A stretch of DNA of 62,895 bases. Origin: JBLNBQ01 sp050260095 (lineage in GTDB: Bacteria; Bacillota; UBA5301; DYFA01). Location of the stretch: positions 1 to 62,895 of the forward strand of contig JBLNBQ010000180.1 in the NCBI GenBank assembly GCA_050260095.1, given 5' to 3'. The stretch's first letter is position 1. Each line of letters starts with the position of its first letter. Both the position numbers and the translations under genes were made by a program. The notes below the pieces were generated by a model. That model saw only the letters and a program-made list of their open reading frames with translations. It was not told where the DNA came from and searched no databases. This document shows positions 32,772 through 41,380 of the stretch, piece after piece.

Positions 32772-33695
32772 CTAGAGCGAAACCTTCGCCCAGGCCTCGA
32801 GGAGCGTCCGCTTGGCGTTGGCGATCACCACCTCGGGGGATTCGTCGCCGACCGGCTTCACCTCGAAGGCCACGACCGGGAGTTCCGCCTTGCCCTTTCC
32901 GAGGTAACCGATCTTGAAGAGCTGGGTCAGGAAATCGGCGACCTCCGGCACGTCGACGTCGCCGTTCGGGAACCCAAACCGCGGGTGCTGGTCGCCGTAG
33001 GCCGGCATCGCCGGATCCTTGGTGACGCAGTTGCCGATGTGCACATGCACCAGGTAGTCCTTGACGAGGGGCAGCGCCTCGGCGGCCGACTCGAACTGCT
33101 GCGGCAGGTGCGAGAGGTCCATCATCAGGCCGAAGTTCGAATGGCTGGCCCGGACGGCCTTCGCCACGGCCGCAGCCTCCCGCGCCGGTCCGATCAGCGC
33201 CTTCTTATCGATGGTGCGGTCGAACGTCTCCAGGATGATGTAGATGCCCTTCTCCTGGGCGTAGGCGCAGATCTGATTCAGGGAGTCGGTCAGGAGCGCC
33301 GTCGCCTTCTCGCGGTCGGCCTCGCCCGGGTCCTTGCCCGAGAGGAAAGCGACCTTGGTGATCCCCATCTCGGCCGCCATGTCGACCATGGCCTTGATCT
33401 GGTCGATGGCGATCTGGCGGGTCTCGGGGTTCAGGTTGTTGAGGTCGTAGCCGGTCGTGAGGAGCGACGGTTGCGCCCCGAAGCCGACCGTCATGTGGCT
33501 GGCGCGCAGCAGGTCGGCCACCTTCTTGCGCTCGGCGGGGTCCTTGACCCAGGTGATCTCGATGGCCTGGAAGAAGTCGTCTTCCACGATCTTCTTGACG
33601 TAGTCGGCGATCGGACCTTCGCCTTTCAGGCAGTTGGGATACGCCATGAACTGGACGATGCCAACCTTGAAGTAACTGCTGAGCGGTTCGTTCAT
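32772..33695 (-). CDS. Sugar-phosphate isomerase/epimerase-like TIM-barrel protein
   Basis: The 307-residue protein matches the xylose-isomerase-like TIM barrel superfamily (AP endonuclease 2 family). Strand-end motifs are YIILETFDRT (Glu metal ligand), FGLMMDLSHLPQ (Asp-x-x-His), YLVHVHIGNCV (His) and AFEVKPVGDE (Glu), enough for a divalent-metal site. It would isomerise or epimerise a keto or aldo sugar acid or sugar. The ATG at 33695 has GGGAGG upstream. It follows the hydroxyacid dehydrogenase and split transketolase genes, so it may act in the same catabolic route, or head the transcript that continues to nadE. Confidence 0.82.
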   Translation of the reverse strand: MNEPLSSYFKVGIVQFMAYPNCLKGEGPIADYVKKIVEDDFFQAIEITWVKDPAERKKVADLLRASHMTVGFGAQPSLLTTGYDLNNLNPETRQIAIDQIKAMVDMAAEMGITKVAFLSGKDPGEADREKATALLTDSLNQICAYAQEKGIYIILETFDRTIDKKALIGPAREAAAVAKAVRASHSNFGLMMDLSHLPQQFESAAEALPLVKDYLVHVHIGNCVTKDPAMPAYGDQHPRFGFPNGDVDVPEVADFLTQLFKIGYLGKGKAELPVVAFEVKPVGDESPEVVIANAKRTLLEAWAKVSL

Positions 33696-33784
33696 CTCTC
33701 AAACCTCCCGTTTGCGAAATTTTTCCTTGCCGCAGCCCCGCAATCCTTCAGGTAGAGACTGGTTCCCGTCCCAGGCATGCGAGG

Positions 33785-33810
33785 GCCGGGCCCGGTTGCC
33801 CGGGCCCGGC
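33785..33810. repeat. Perfect GC hairpin between operon genes
   Basis: An 11-bp inverted repeat (GCCGGGCCCGG and its complement, 4-base loop) lies between the hydroxyacid dehydrogenase and isomerase genes. There is no T-run on either side, so it is more likely an mRNA-stabilising or processing hairpin than a terminator. Confidence 0.55.
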
Positions 33811-33827
33811 GGCGGGTGCTGTCAGGC

Positions 33828-34808
33828 TCACTTCCTGTATTCGGGGTTGACCAGGTTCGGGATGGGCTCCCCCTTCAGCATGGCCAGCAGGTTCCCAGCG
33901 GCCATGGTGGCCATCTTGGTCCGGGTCTCCACCGAGGCGCTGGCGATGTGCGGCACGACGATGACGTTGGGCAGCTCAGCCAGGCCGGGCACCATCTTCG
34001 GCTCATACTCGTAGACGTCGAGCCCCGCGCCGGCGATCTGCCCCTTGCGCAGCGCCTCGACGAGCGCCGCCTCGTCGACGACCGGGCCGCGGGCGGAGTT
34101 GATGAGGATGGCGGTCGGCTTCATGGTCGCCAGCTGCGGCGCGCCGATCAGGTGGCGAGTCGTCGCATCCAGGTTCACGTGGAGCGAGACAAAGTCGGAG
34201 ACGGCCAAGAGTTCCTCGAGCGGGCGGAACTCAACGCCGAGGCGCTCCTCTTCCTCGGGGGTCCGGCGCCGCGCGTCGTAGTAGAGCACCTTCATGTCGA
34301 AGCCCTTGGCGCGGCGAGCCATCGCCTCGCCGATGCGGCCGAAGCCGACGAGCCCCAGGGTCTTGCCGTGCACGTCCTGGCCGAGGAACATCATCGGCGC
34401 CCAGCCCTCGTACTTTCCGGCCCGCATGAACTGGTCGGCTTCGACGATCCGCCGGGCGGTCGACATGAGCAGCGTCCAGGCCAGGTCGGCCGTGGTGTCG
34501 GTCAAGACGCCCGGGGTGTTGGAGACGGGCAGGTGGCGGCGGGTGGCCTCCTCCACCACGATGTTGTTGAAGCCCACCGCGTAGTTGGCGATTCCCCGAA
34601 GGGTCGGCAACCCGGCGTCCATGACCTCGCCGTCGATGGTGTCGGTCAGGAGGCAAAGGAGACCGTCCTTGCCGCGCACGCCGGCGAGCAGCTCCTCCCG
34701 GGTGAGCACGCGGTCGTGGGGATTGAGATCCACTTCGCACTCGGCCCTGAGCATGTCGAGGCCGGGCGCCGGAATCTCGCGAGTGACGAACACCTTCCAC
34801 TTGGCCAT
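33828..34808 (-). CDS. D-isomer 2-hydroxyacid dehydrogenase (glyoxylate/hydroxypyruvate reductase type)
   Basis: The 326-residue protein has the two-domain D-2-hydroxyacid dehydrogenase layout. The NAD(P) motif GLVGFGRIGEAMA is near residue 155, catalytic Arg lies in INSARGPVVDEAAL, Glu in the DVYEYEPKM region and His in VVPHIASAS. Close relatives reduce hydroxypyruvate or glyoxylate to D-glycerate or glycolate (GyaR/GhrB). The ATG at 34808 has AAGGAGG upstream; the open frame further 5' is an artefact. It follows the split transketolase on the same strand, which would fit clearing hydroxypyruvate or a related 2-keto acid. Confidence 0.88.
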   Translation of the reverse strand: MAKWKVFVTREIPAPGLDMLRAECEVDLNPHDRVLTREELLAGVRGKDGLLCLLTDTIDGEVMDAGLPTLRGIANYAVGFNNIVVEEATRRHLPVSNTPGVLTDTTADLAWTLLMSTARRIVEADQFMRAGKYEGWAPMMFLGQDVHGKTLGLVGFGRIGEAMARRAKGFDMKVLYYDARRRTPEEEERLGVEFRPLEELLAVSDFVSLHVNLDATTRHLIGAPQLATMKPTAILINSARGPVVDEAALVEALRKGQIAGAGLDVYEYEPKMVPGLAELPNVIVVPHIASASVETRTKMATMAAGNLLAMLKGEPIPNLVNPEYRK

Positions 34809-34909
34809 GCAACTCTTCCTCCTTGCTGCTACTCCGCCACTGGGGCGACCGTCCGCACAGAGGACCGGCGGCAACCACTGGCGGGCTGTTCCAAGGCGAC
34901 GGCGGCCCT

Positions 34910-35845
34910 CTAGCGCTTGCGGGCCACCGCCCGCCGGGCGGCGTCGACGATCGCGCCGGCGGTCAGACCATACTTCTCCAGCAGCGCGCCATAGGGACCC
35001 GACTCTGCGAAGGTATCTCTCACGCCGACCCGCTCCAGGATGCACGGACGGCGCTCGCCAAGCACCTCGGCGACCGCGCTCCCTAGCCCGCCCATGATGT
35101 TATGCTCCTCGGCAGTGACGAGCGCCCCGGTCTGCTCGGCGGCCAGCGCCAGCGCGTCCCCGTCGATCGGCTTCAAGGTGTGGATCTCCAGCACGGCGGC
35201 GGAGACGCCCTCCGCCTCGAGCTGGGCGGCCGCCTCCAGCGCCGGGGTGACCATGAACCCGGTCGCCACCAGCGTCACGTCCCGGCCCTCGCGCCGGCGG
35301 ATGGCCTTGCCGATTACGAACGGATCAGGGGAGGCCGGCAGTTCCGGAACCTCGTTACGGTGCAGACGGAAGTAGACCGGGCCGTCCCAGGCGGCGATGG
35401 CGGGGATCGCCTCAGCGACCTGCTTGTTGTCGGAGAGCGAGAGGACCGCCAGGTTGGGCATGGCCCGCGTGACCGCGAGATCCATGATGTCCTGGTGCGT
35501 CGCCCCGTCGAAGGAGTCGGAGAGACCCGCATAGGCGCCGGCCACCTTGACGTTCAGCTTGGGGTAGGCGATCCCCGTGCGCAGCTGCTCGCCGGCCCGC
35601 AGGGTCAGCAGGAAGGAGAAGCTGTTGACGAAGGGGATCTTGCCGCACGAGGCCAGCCCGGCGGCCATGTTCATCATGTTGGCCTCGGCGATGCCGACGT
35701 TGAAGAACCGCTCGGGGAACCGGTCGGCGAAGATGTTCGACCGGGTGGACTTGGAGACGTCCGCGTCGAGCACCACGAGCCGTTCATCCCGCTCGCCCAG
35801 GGCGACCAGGGCCTTGCCGTAGGCCTCTCTCATCGTCATGCCCAT
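34910..35845 (-). CDS. Transketolase C-terminal subunit (split enzyme)
   Basis: The 311-residue protein corresponds to the pyrimidine-binding and C-terminal domains of transketolase. Visible motifs include LDADVSKST, FFNVGIAEANMMNMAAGLA (with the catalytic Glu that activates thiamine diphosphate), FVNSFSFLLTLRAGEQLR, and a C-terminal Rossmann-like domain with EEHNIMGGLGSAVAE. The N-terminal subunit is encoded immediately upstream (4 bases between stop and start), so the two form a heteromeric enzyme. It transfers a two-carbon ketol unit between sugars; split forms are often specialised to catabolic routes rather than the core pentose phosphate pathway. Confidence 0.9.
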   Translation of the reverse strand: MGMTMREAYGKALVALGERDERLVVLDADVSKSTRSNIFADRFPERFFNVGIAEANMMNMAAGLASCGKIPFVNSFSFLLTLRAGEQLRTGIAYPKLNVKVAGAYAGLSDSFDGATHQDIMDLAVTRAMPNLAVLSLSDNKQVAEAIPAIAAWDGPVYFRLHRNEVPELPASPDPFVIGKAIRRREGRDVTLVATGFMVTPALEAAAQLEAEGVSAAVLEIHTLKPIDGDALALAAEQTGALVTAEEHNIMGGLGSAVAEVLGERRPCILERVGVRDTFAESGPYGALLEKYGLTAGAIVDAARRAVARKR

Positions 35846-35848
35846 CGC

Positions 35849-36679
35849 CTATGCCCTCCCCAGCTCGGCCGCGGCCTTGGCGTACTGCTCCGCGTTGGGC
35901 GGGGCGCCGTGCCAGGCGGCCAGGTTTTCCATGAAGGAGACACCCTTGCCCTTGACCGTGTGCGCCAGGATGACCGTGGGGCGGCCCTTTACCGCCATCG
36001 CCTTGGCGTAGGCCTCAAGCAAGGCGGCGACGTCGTGCCCGTCGCACTCGATCACTTCCCAACCGAAGGCGCGCCACTTCTCCGGCAGCGGCCCCATCGG
36101 GAGAATCTCCTCGGTCGTGCCGTCCAGTTGGACGCGGTTCCAGTCGACGATCGCCGTGAGGTTTTCGAGGTGGTGGGCCGCCGCGTAGGCTGCCGCTTCC
36201 CAGTTCTGGCCCTCGTCGAGTTCGCCGTCGCCCAGGATGGCCCAGGTGCGGTACGACCGGTTATCCAACCGGGCCGCCAGCGCCATGCCGATGGCGGCCG
36301 AGAGGCCCTGCCCGAGCGAGCCGGTCGACATATCGACCCCCGGCGTCTTCTTCATGTCCGGATGCCCCTGAAGAATGCTGTCCATGTGCCGGAGGGTGGC
36401 GAGGGTCTCCTTCGGGAAGAAGCCCCGCTCGGCCAGGACGAAATAGAGGGCCGGGGCCGCATGCCCCTTGGCCAGGACCAGCCGGTCGCGGTCGGGCCAG
36501 TGGGGGTTTTGAGCATCGACGTTGAGGACCTGCCCGTAGAGAGTAACCAGGATTTCCGCGGCCGAGAAGGAACCGCCGATGTGGCCCGACTGGACCTTGA
36601 ACACCTGGTCCAGCACCGTCTGCCTGAGCCGGTGGGCCGTCTCCGCCAGCTGCTTGATGGTCTGCGCGTCCGCAACCAT
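35849..36679 (-). CDS. Transketolase N-terminal subunit (split enzyme)
   Basis: The 276-residue protein is the thiamine-diphosphate-binding half of transketolase: SGHIGGSFSAAEILVTLYG, LAKGHAAPALYFVLAERG, GSLGQGLSAAIGMALAARL, and the metal-diphosphate motif GDGELDEGQNWEAAAYAA followed by IVDWNRVQLDG. It pairs with the C-terminal subunit downstream. It lies 74 bases after a zinc alcohol dehydrogenase gene on the same strand, with a hairpin between them. Confidence 0.9.
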   Translation of the reverse strand: MVADAQTIKQLAETAHRLRQTVLDQVFKVQSGHIGGSFSAAEILVTLYGQVLNVDAQNPHWPDRDRLVLAKGHAAPALYFVLAERGFFPKETLATLRHMDSILQGHPDMKKTPGVDMSTGSLGQGLSAAIGMALAARLDNRSYRTWAILGDGELDEGQNWEAAAYAAAHHLENLTAIVDWNRVQLDGTTEEILPMGPLPEKWRAFGWEVIECDGHDVAALLEAYAKAMAVKGRPTVILAHTVKGKGVSFMENLAAWHGAPPNAEQYAKAAAELGRA

Positions 36680-36705
36680 CGCTTGTCACCCCTTTCCTCG
36701 CGTGC

Positions 36706-36731
36706 AGGCCGCCGGGCCAGCCCGGCGGCCT
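36706..36731. repeat. Perfect GC hairpin between dehydrogenase and transketolase genes
   Basis: An 11-bp inverted repeat (AGGCCGCCGGG and complement, 4-base loop) sits 22 bases after the dehydrogenase stop. It has no T-run and resembles the hairpin at 33785-33810 in position and form. Confidence 0.55.
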
Positions 36732-36753
36732 CTGGTCTTCTCGCGCAAGTGAG

Positions 36754-37791
36754 TCAGTCCACCGGCTCCAGGAAGATCTTGAACCCTTCCTTGGCCTCGA
36801 ACCGGCGGAAGCCCTCCTGCCACTCGGTCAGCGGCAGGATGGTGGTGGCCAGCGGGCGGAGGTTGATCCGGCCCGAGGCCATGAACCGGAGGGCCTTGTC
36901 CCAGGCGGTCCAGATGGACCCGATCGAACCCGTGACCTTGGCCTCCTTGTAGCAGATCCGCTCGAAGTCGAGTTCGATCTTCTTGCCGAAGAGGCCCACC
37001 TGGGTGTACTGGCCCTGCCGGCGCACCAGATCCAGGCCGAGGTTCGCCCCGGGAGCCGAACCGGAGCACTCCAGCACCACGTCGGCGCCCTTGCCCCGGG
37101 TCAGGTCGGCGAGCACCTCGGCGGGGTTCTCGGTCAGCACGTCGACGGTGGTTTTGGCGCCGAGCTGGCGGGCCATCTCCAAGCGGGTGGCGTCCTTGGT
37201 GGTGCCGAGCACCACGACGTCCGCCCCCTCGGCCGCCGCGAGCTGCAGGCAGACCAGGCCGATGGGTCCGGGGCCGATCACGACTACAGTGTCTCCCCCG
37301 CGGATGTTGGTTAACTCATTCACCGCGTGCACGCAGCAGGCGGTCGGCTCCGTCATCGCCCCGAGCAGGAAATCGACGTTCTCCGGCAGGCGGTGCAGGT
37401 TGCGGGCCGGCACCACGGTGTACTTCGTGAAGACGCCGTTCACCCAGTAGCCAAGCGTCTTCCGCTCCGGGCAGACGTTGTAGAAGCCGGTCCGGCAGTA
37501 GGAACAGGTGTCGCACCGGATGACCGCCGTCTCCGAGGTCACCCGCTCGCCCACCTGCCAACCGGTTACGCCCTCGCCGAGTTCGGCGATGACGCCCGAG
37601 AACTCGTGACCGGTGATCACCGGCGGGCGGACGGGGATGGCGATGTCGGAGTGGAAGATGTGCAGGTCAGAGCCGCAGATGCCGGCGTACTTGACCTCGA
37701 CCATCACTTCGCCCGGGCCGGGCTTCGGGATCGGGGCTTCCCGGATTTCCATGTTCCCGGGGCCGGGAGCCGTCTTGAAGAGCGCTTTCAT
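36754..37791 (-). CDS. Zinc-dependent alcohol/polyol dehydrogenase
   Basis: The 345-residue medium-chain dehydrogenase has the catalytic zinc site (GICGSDLH and GHEFSG), the structural zinc cluster CDTCSYCRTGFYNVC (C-x2-C-x2-C-x7-C) and the NAD motif VVIGPGPIGLVCLQLA. It is most like sorbitol or threonine dehydrogenase-type enzymes that oxidise a secondary alcohol of a polyol or sugar acid. The ATG at 37791 has GGGAGG upstream. It follows livF after 33 bases, so it is probably in the transporter operon and may act on the imported substrate. Confidence 0.88.
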   Translation of the reverse strand: MKALFKTAPGPGNMEIREAPIPKPGPGEVMVEVKYAGICGSDLHIFHSDIAIPVRPPVITGHEFSGVIAELGEGVTGWQVGERVTSETAVIRCDTCSYCRTGFYNVCPERKTLGYWVNGVFTKYTVVPARNLHRLPENVDFLLGAMTEPTACCVHAVNELTNIRGGDTVVVIGPGPIGLVCLQLAAAEGADVVVLGTTKDATRLEMARQLGAKTTVDVLTENPAEVLADLTRGKGADVVLECSGSAPGANLGLDLVRRQGQYTQVGLFGKKIELDFERICYKEAKVTGSIGSIWTAWDKALRFMASGRINLRPLATTILPLTEWQEGFRRFEAKEGFKIFLEPVD

Positions 37792-37824
37792 CTTTGAACA
37801 ACCTCCCAAAAGGCGCGGGCGGGT

Positions 37825-38547
37825 TCACTCCTTGCCGAGGTAGGCCCGCTGCACCGATTCGTTGGCGATGAGGGAAGCCGCCTGGTCCACGAGCACGATG
37901 CGGCCGTTCTCCAGCACATAGCCGCGGTCGGAGATCTCCAGCGCGGCGAGGGCGTTCTGCTCGACCAGAAGGACCGTCACGCCCTCCTGCTTGATCTCGC
38001 TCACCGCCCCCAGCACCTGTTCGACCAGGAGCGGCGCTAGGCCGAGCGAAGGTTCATCCAGCATGAGCAGCTTCGGGTTGGCCATGAGGCCCCTTCCCAC
38101 CGCCAGCATCTGCTGCTGGCCGCCGGAGAGCGTCCCGCCCGCCTGCAGGCGGCGTTCCTTGAGGATCGGGAAGAGTTCATAGACCCAATCCATCTTCTCC
38201 GCCATCAGCTTCTGGTTGTTCCTCTGGGTGTAGGCCCCCATGAGCAGGTTCTCTTCCACCGTCAGCTTGGGGAAGATGTGCCGCCCCTCCGGGGTGCAGG
38301 AGATGCCCTGGGCGACGATGCGCGGCGTCGACAGCCCGTTGATCTTCCGCCCGGCGAAGATCACCTCGCCCGAGCACTTGACCACGCCCATGATGCTCAT
38401 CAGCGTGGTGGTCTTGCCGGCGCCGTTGGAGCCGATCAGGCAGACGACCTCGCCGGGGAAGACCTCGAGAGAAATCCCGTGCAGGGCCTTGATGTTGCCG
38501 TAGGAGGCGGAAACGTCGGTGAGCTTAAGCAACGGCTCTGCGGACAT
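37825..38547 (-). CDS. livF: Branched-chain-type ABC transporter ATPase LivF
   Basis: The 240-residue ATPase has Walker A GSNGAGKTT, signature LSGGQQQ, Walker B LLMLDEPSLGL and the switch His region. Its C-terminal VLENGRIVL and QRAYLG are typical of LivF. It drives uptake of the solute bound by the periplasmic binding proteins encoded at 42213 and 52098. The ATG overlaps the livG stop by one base (TGATG). Confidence 0.92.
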   Translation of the reverse strand: MSAEPLLKLTDVSASYGNIKALHGISLEVFPGEVVCLIGSNGAGKTTTLMSIMGVVKCSGEVIFAGRKINGLSTPRIVAQGISCTPEGRHIFPKLTVEENLLMGAYTQRNNQKLMAEKMDWVYELFPILKERRLQAGGTLSGGQQQMLAVGRGLMANPKLLMLDEPSLGLAPLLVEQVLGAVSEIKQEGVTVLLVEQNALAALEISDRGYVLENGRIVLVDQAASLIANESVQRAYLGKE

Positions 38548-39317
38548 CAGGTGCGCAGCCCCCTTTCGCCGAGATACGCCCGGATGACTTCCGGGTTGCT
38601 CTGCACTTCGGCCGGCGTACCCTCGGCGATCTTCTTGCCGAAGCTGATGACGGTGACGCTGTCGGAGGTCGACATGACCATCCGCATCTTGTGGTCGACG
38701 AGGAGCACGGTGAGGCCCCGGTCGCGGATCCGCTTGATGAGCGCGCCCAGCTCCTGGGTCTCCTGCGGGGTCATCCCGGCGCCCGGTTCGTCGAGCAGGA
38801 TGAGTTCCGGCTCGGTGGCCAGGGCCCGGGCGATCTCGAGGAGGCGCTGCTGCCCGTAGGGGAGGGACTTCGCCCGCCAGTCGGCCTTGTCGAGCAGCCC
38901 CACGAAGTCGAGTTCCCGGTCAACCTTCTCCCGCACCGCCGCCTCTTCCTTGGCAACCTGCGGCAGCCGGAAGGTATTCTCCACGATGTTGGTCTTGGTG
39001 CGGCAGAACTGCCCCACCGCGACGTTCTCCCTCACCGAGAGGCTCCCGAAGAGCCGCAGGTTCTGGAAGGTCCGCGACATGCCCAGCGAAACCCGCTGGT
39101 ACGGGCGGAGCTTGTTGACCTGCTGGCCTTTGAAGTACACGCCGCCGCTCGTCGGGGGGTATACCCCGGTCAGCACGTTGATCAGCGTGGTCTTCCCGGC
39201 GCCGTTGGGTCCGATCACGGCCCGGATTTCGCCGCGCTCGACGCTCGTGTTAAGGGAGTCGATGGCGACGAGGCCACCGAACCGCATGGTCACGTCCTTG
39301 ATCTCAAGCAACGCCAT
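38547..39317 (-). CDS. livG: Branched-chain-type ABC transporter ATPase LivG
   Basis: The 256-residue ATPase has Walker A GPNGAGKTT, the LivG-specific GMSRTFQNLRLF, the signature region LPYGQQRLLEIARAL, Walker B ELILLDEPGAGM and a C-terminal VIRAYLG. It forms the second ATPase of the transporter. The start overlaps the livM end by 14 bases. Confidence 0.92.
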   Translation of the reverse strand: MALLEIKDVTMRFGGLVAIDSLNTSVERGEIRAVIGPNGAGKTTLINVLTGVYPPTSGGVYFKGQQVNKLRPYQRVSLGMSRTFQNLRLFGSLSVRENVAVGQFCRTKTNIVENTFRLPQVAKEEAAVREKVDRELDFVGLLDKADWRAKSLPYGQQRLLEIARALATEPELILLDEPGAGMTPQETQELGALIKRIRDRGLTVLLVDHKMRMVMSTSDSVTVISFGKKIAEGTPAEVQSNPEVIRAYLGERGLRT

Positions 39318-40284
39318 GGGTCTTCTCCTTTCTGCGGAACAGCCTGGCCACGGCTTCCACGAGGAGTTCCCACAAGCCGTAGAGGCCCGTCGGCCGGTAG
39401 ACGATGATGACGATGACGATGGCGCCGTAAACGGCCAGGTACCAAAGCTTCAGGAACCGGAGCGCTTCCGGCAGGAAAGTGAGGAGGACCGTCCCCATCA
39501 GGGCGCCCGGCAGGCTCCCCATGCCGCCGATGACCAGCATCATGACGAGCATCTGCGACCGCTCCAAGGCGTAGACCTCCGGGCTGATGTACTGCATCAG
39601 GGAGGCGTAGAGCCCGCCGCCGATGCCGGCGAAGAGGCCGCAAAGGACGAAGGCGAGGATCTTGAGGGAGGTCGAGTTGATTCCGATGGCCTCCGCCGCG
39701 AGTTCGTCGTCGTGGATGGCCCGCAGGGCCCGGCCGAACTTGGAGCCCTCGATCATCCGGGCGCAGAGCGTCAGGACGGCCAGAATCCCCAGGCAGAGGT
39801 AGTAGTACGGCTGGTTCTGGAGGAAGGTGAGCGGGCCGATGGCCGGCCGGGGCAGTCCGGCGATCCCGAAGACGCCGCCAGTGACCGGGGACCAGTTCAG
39901 CAGGATGAGGCGGACGATCTCACCGAAGCCGATGGTCGTGATGGCCAGGTAGAACCCTTTGAGCCGGAGGGTCGGGAAGCCGAGCAGGAACCCGACGAGC
40001 CCGACTCCCACCGCCGCCACGCCCATCGCGATCCAGAAGGGCATCCCCAACTTGGTGATGCTCAGGGCGAAAATGTAGGAACCGATGCCCCAGAAGGCGG
40101 CCATCCCCATGTGGAGCTGTCCGGTCAGGCCGAAGATAAAGTGGAGCCCCACCACCAGCACGCAGTTGATGATGGCGGTCATGAGGACGAACTTCATGTA
40201 GTTGTTGCTGATCAGCGGGTAGAGGGCGACCAGCACCGCGAAGACGGCGAGCAAGCTGAAATCGTTTATGCGCTTCTTCTGCAT
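39304..40284 (-). CDS. livM: Branched-chain-type ABC transporter permease LivM
   Basis: The 326-residue permease has about eight or nine membrane helices and LivM landmarks: GLTGQLHMGMAAFWGIGSY, FYLAITTIGFGEIVRL and the cytoplasmic coupling region GRALRAIHDDELAAEAIGIN, then GGMGSLPGALMG. The ATG follows AGGAGGTG. It is 15 bases downstream of livH. Confidence 0.92.
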   Translation of the reverse strand: MQKKRINDFSLLAVFAVLVALYPLISNNYMKFVLMTAIINCVLVVGLHFIFGLTGQLHMGMAAFWGIGSYIFALSITKLGMPFWIAMGVAAVGVGLVGFLLGFPTLRLKGFYLAITTIGFGEIVRLILLNWSPVTGGVFGIAGLPRPAIGPLTFLQNQPYYYLCLGILAVLTLCARMIEGSKFGRALRAIHDDELAAEAIGINSTSLKILAFVLCGLFAGIGGGLYASLMQYISPEVYALERSQMLVMMLVIGGMGSLPGALMGTVLLTFLPEALRFLKLWYLAVYGAIVIVIIVYRPTGLYGLWELLVEAVARLFRRKEKTHGVA

Positions 40285-40299
40285 CTCGGTCGCACCTCC

Positions 40300-41244
40300 T
40301 TACAAGCTCTCGATGACTTTCTTTCCGAAGATGCCCTGCGGTCTGAGCAGGAGGAAGATGATCAGCACCAGGAAGACGATGGCGTCCTTGTACACACTGG
40401 AGATGTAGCTGGCGGACATGACCTCGATCACCCCGACCAGCAGGCCGCCGACGACCGCTCCGATGACGTTGCCGAACCCACCCACGATGGAAGCGGTGTA
40501 GGCCTTGAGGCCCATGTTGCTCATCGCCTGCGAGACCAGGAAGATCGGCGCCAGGAGGACGCCGGCGATCCCGGCCAGGACCGAGGAGTAGGCGAAGGTC
40601 AGCGCGATGACGCCCGGGGTGTTGATGCCCATGAGACTGGCGGCCAGCCGGTCCTGGGCCACGGCTCGCATCGTGCGGCCCAGGGTGGTCCGGTTGAAGA
40701 AGAACCACTGGAGCACGAGGAGCACGGCGGTGAAGGCGAAGATGAAGAGGTACTGGTAGAGCACCGTGACCGAACCGAGGTTGAACAGGTGGAACTTGAG
40801 CCATTTCTGCCCGAAGAGGCCCGACGCCGGCACGGGGTACGTGCCCCAGGCCACGATGGCGAAGTTCTTGAGGAAGATCGAGAGCGCGACGGTGGAGAGA
40901 AGAACGGTGCGGGGATGCGCATCGCGCAGCGGGTAGTACACGATCCGCTGCGCCACCATGCCGATGATGGCCATCGCGAGGGCGGCCAGGCCCAGGGAGA
41001 GCCAGAACGCGGCGACCGGCCCCACCCCGGAGAGCCAGGAGACCTTGACGAACGCCGGGATGAACGAGGCCGCATACAGGTAGGCCCCGACCATGACGAA
41101 GTCGCCCTGGGCCAGGTTGACGATGCCCACGGCGTTCCAGATGAAGTTGTAGCCCAGGGCGACCAGGCCGTAGATGCACCCGTAGGCCAGGCCGGAGATC
41201 ATCTGCTGGACCATGATGGGAAGCTGAAGTGCCAGATTCTCCAT
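40300..41244 (-). CDS. livH: Branched-chain-type ABC transporter permease LivH
   Basis: The 314-residue permease has LivH landmarks: QQMISGLAYGCIYGLVALGYNFIW near the N-terminus, GIVNLAQGDFVMVGAYL, the coupling segment LGRTMRAVAQDRLAASLMGIN, and GGFGNVIGAVVGGLLVGVIE. The ATG at 41244 follows TAAGGAG; the long open frame upstream is antisense noise over the regulator gene. It is the first transporter gene after GntR1, 136 bases downstream. Confidence 0.92.
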   Translation of the reverse strand: MENLALQLPIMVQQMISGLAYGCIYGLVALGYNFIWNAVGIVNLAQGDFVMVGAYLYAASFIPAFVKVSWLSGVGPVAAFWLSLGLAALAMAIIGMVAQRIVYYPLRDAHPRTVLLSTVALSIFLKNFAIVAWGTYPVPASGLFGQKWLKFHLFNLGSVTVLYQYLFIFAFTAVLLVLQWFFFNRTTLGRTMRAVAQDRLAASLMGINTPGVIALTFAYSSVLAGIAGVLLAPIFLVSQAMSNMGLKAYTASIVGGFGNVIGAVVGGLLVGVIEVMSASYISSVYKDAIVFLVLIIFLLLRPQGIFGKKVIESL

Positions 41245-41380
41245 ACCCAATCTCCTTAACTGCTGGCCGGGCGGAACGCGTGAGGCGGACCGTCGCAGCC
41301 GAAGATTTCGCGGTGTACGCCCTGCTCTGCTCCAGTTCAAACCTGGATGGGCCCGGCTCCTTCCCTTCGACCTCCCCCTT

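Noticed and set aside
38887..41259. A 790-codon plus-strand open frame
   Set aside because: It lies antisense to livG, livM and livH, which have complete family motifs. Its translation is low-complexity (Asp/Glu/His/Gly-rich), as expected for the reverse of GC-rich genes.
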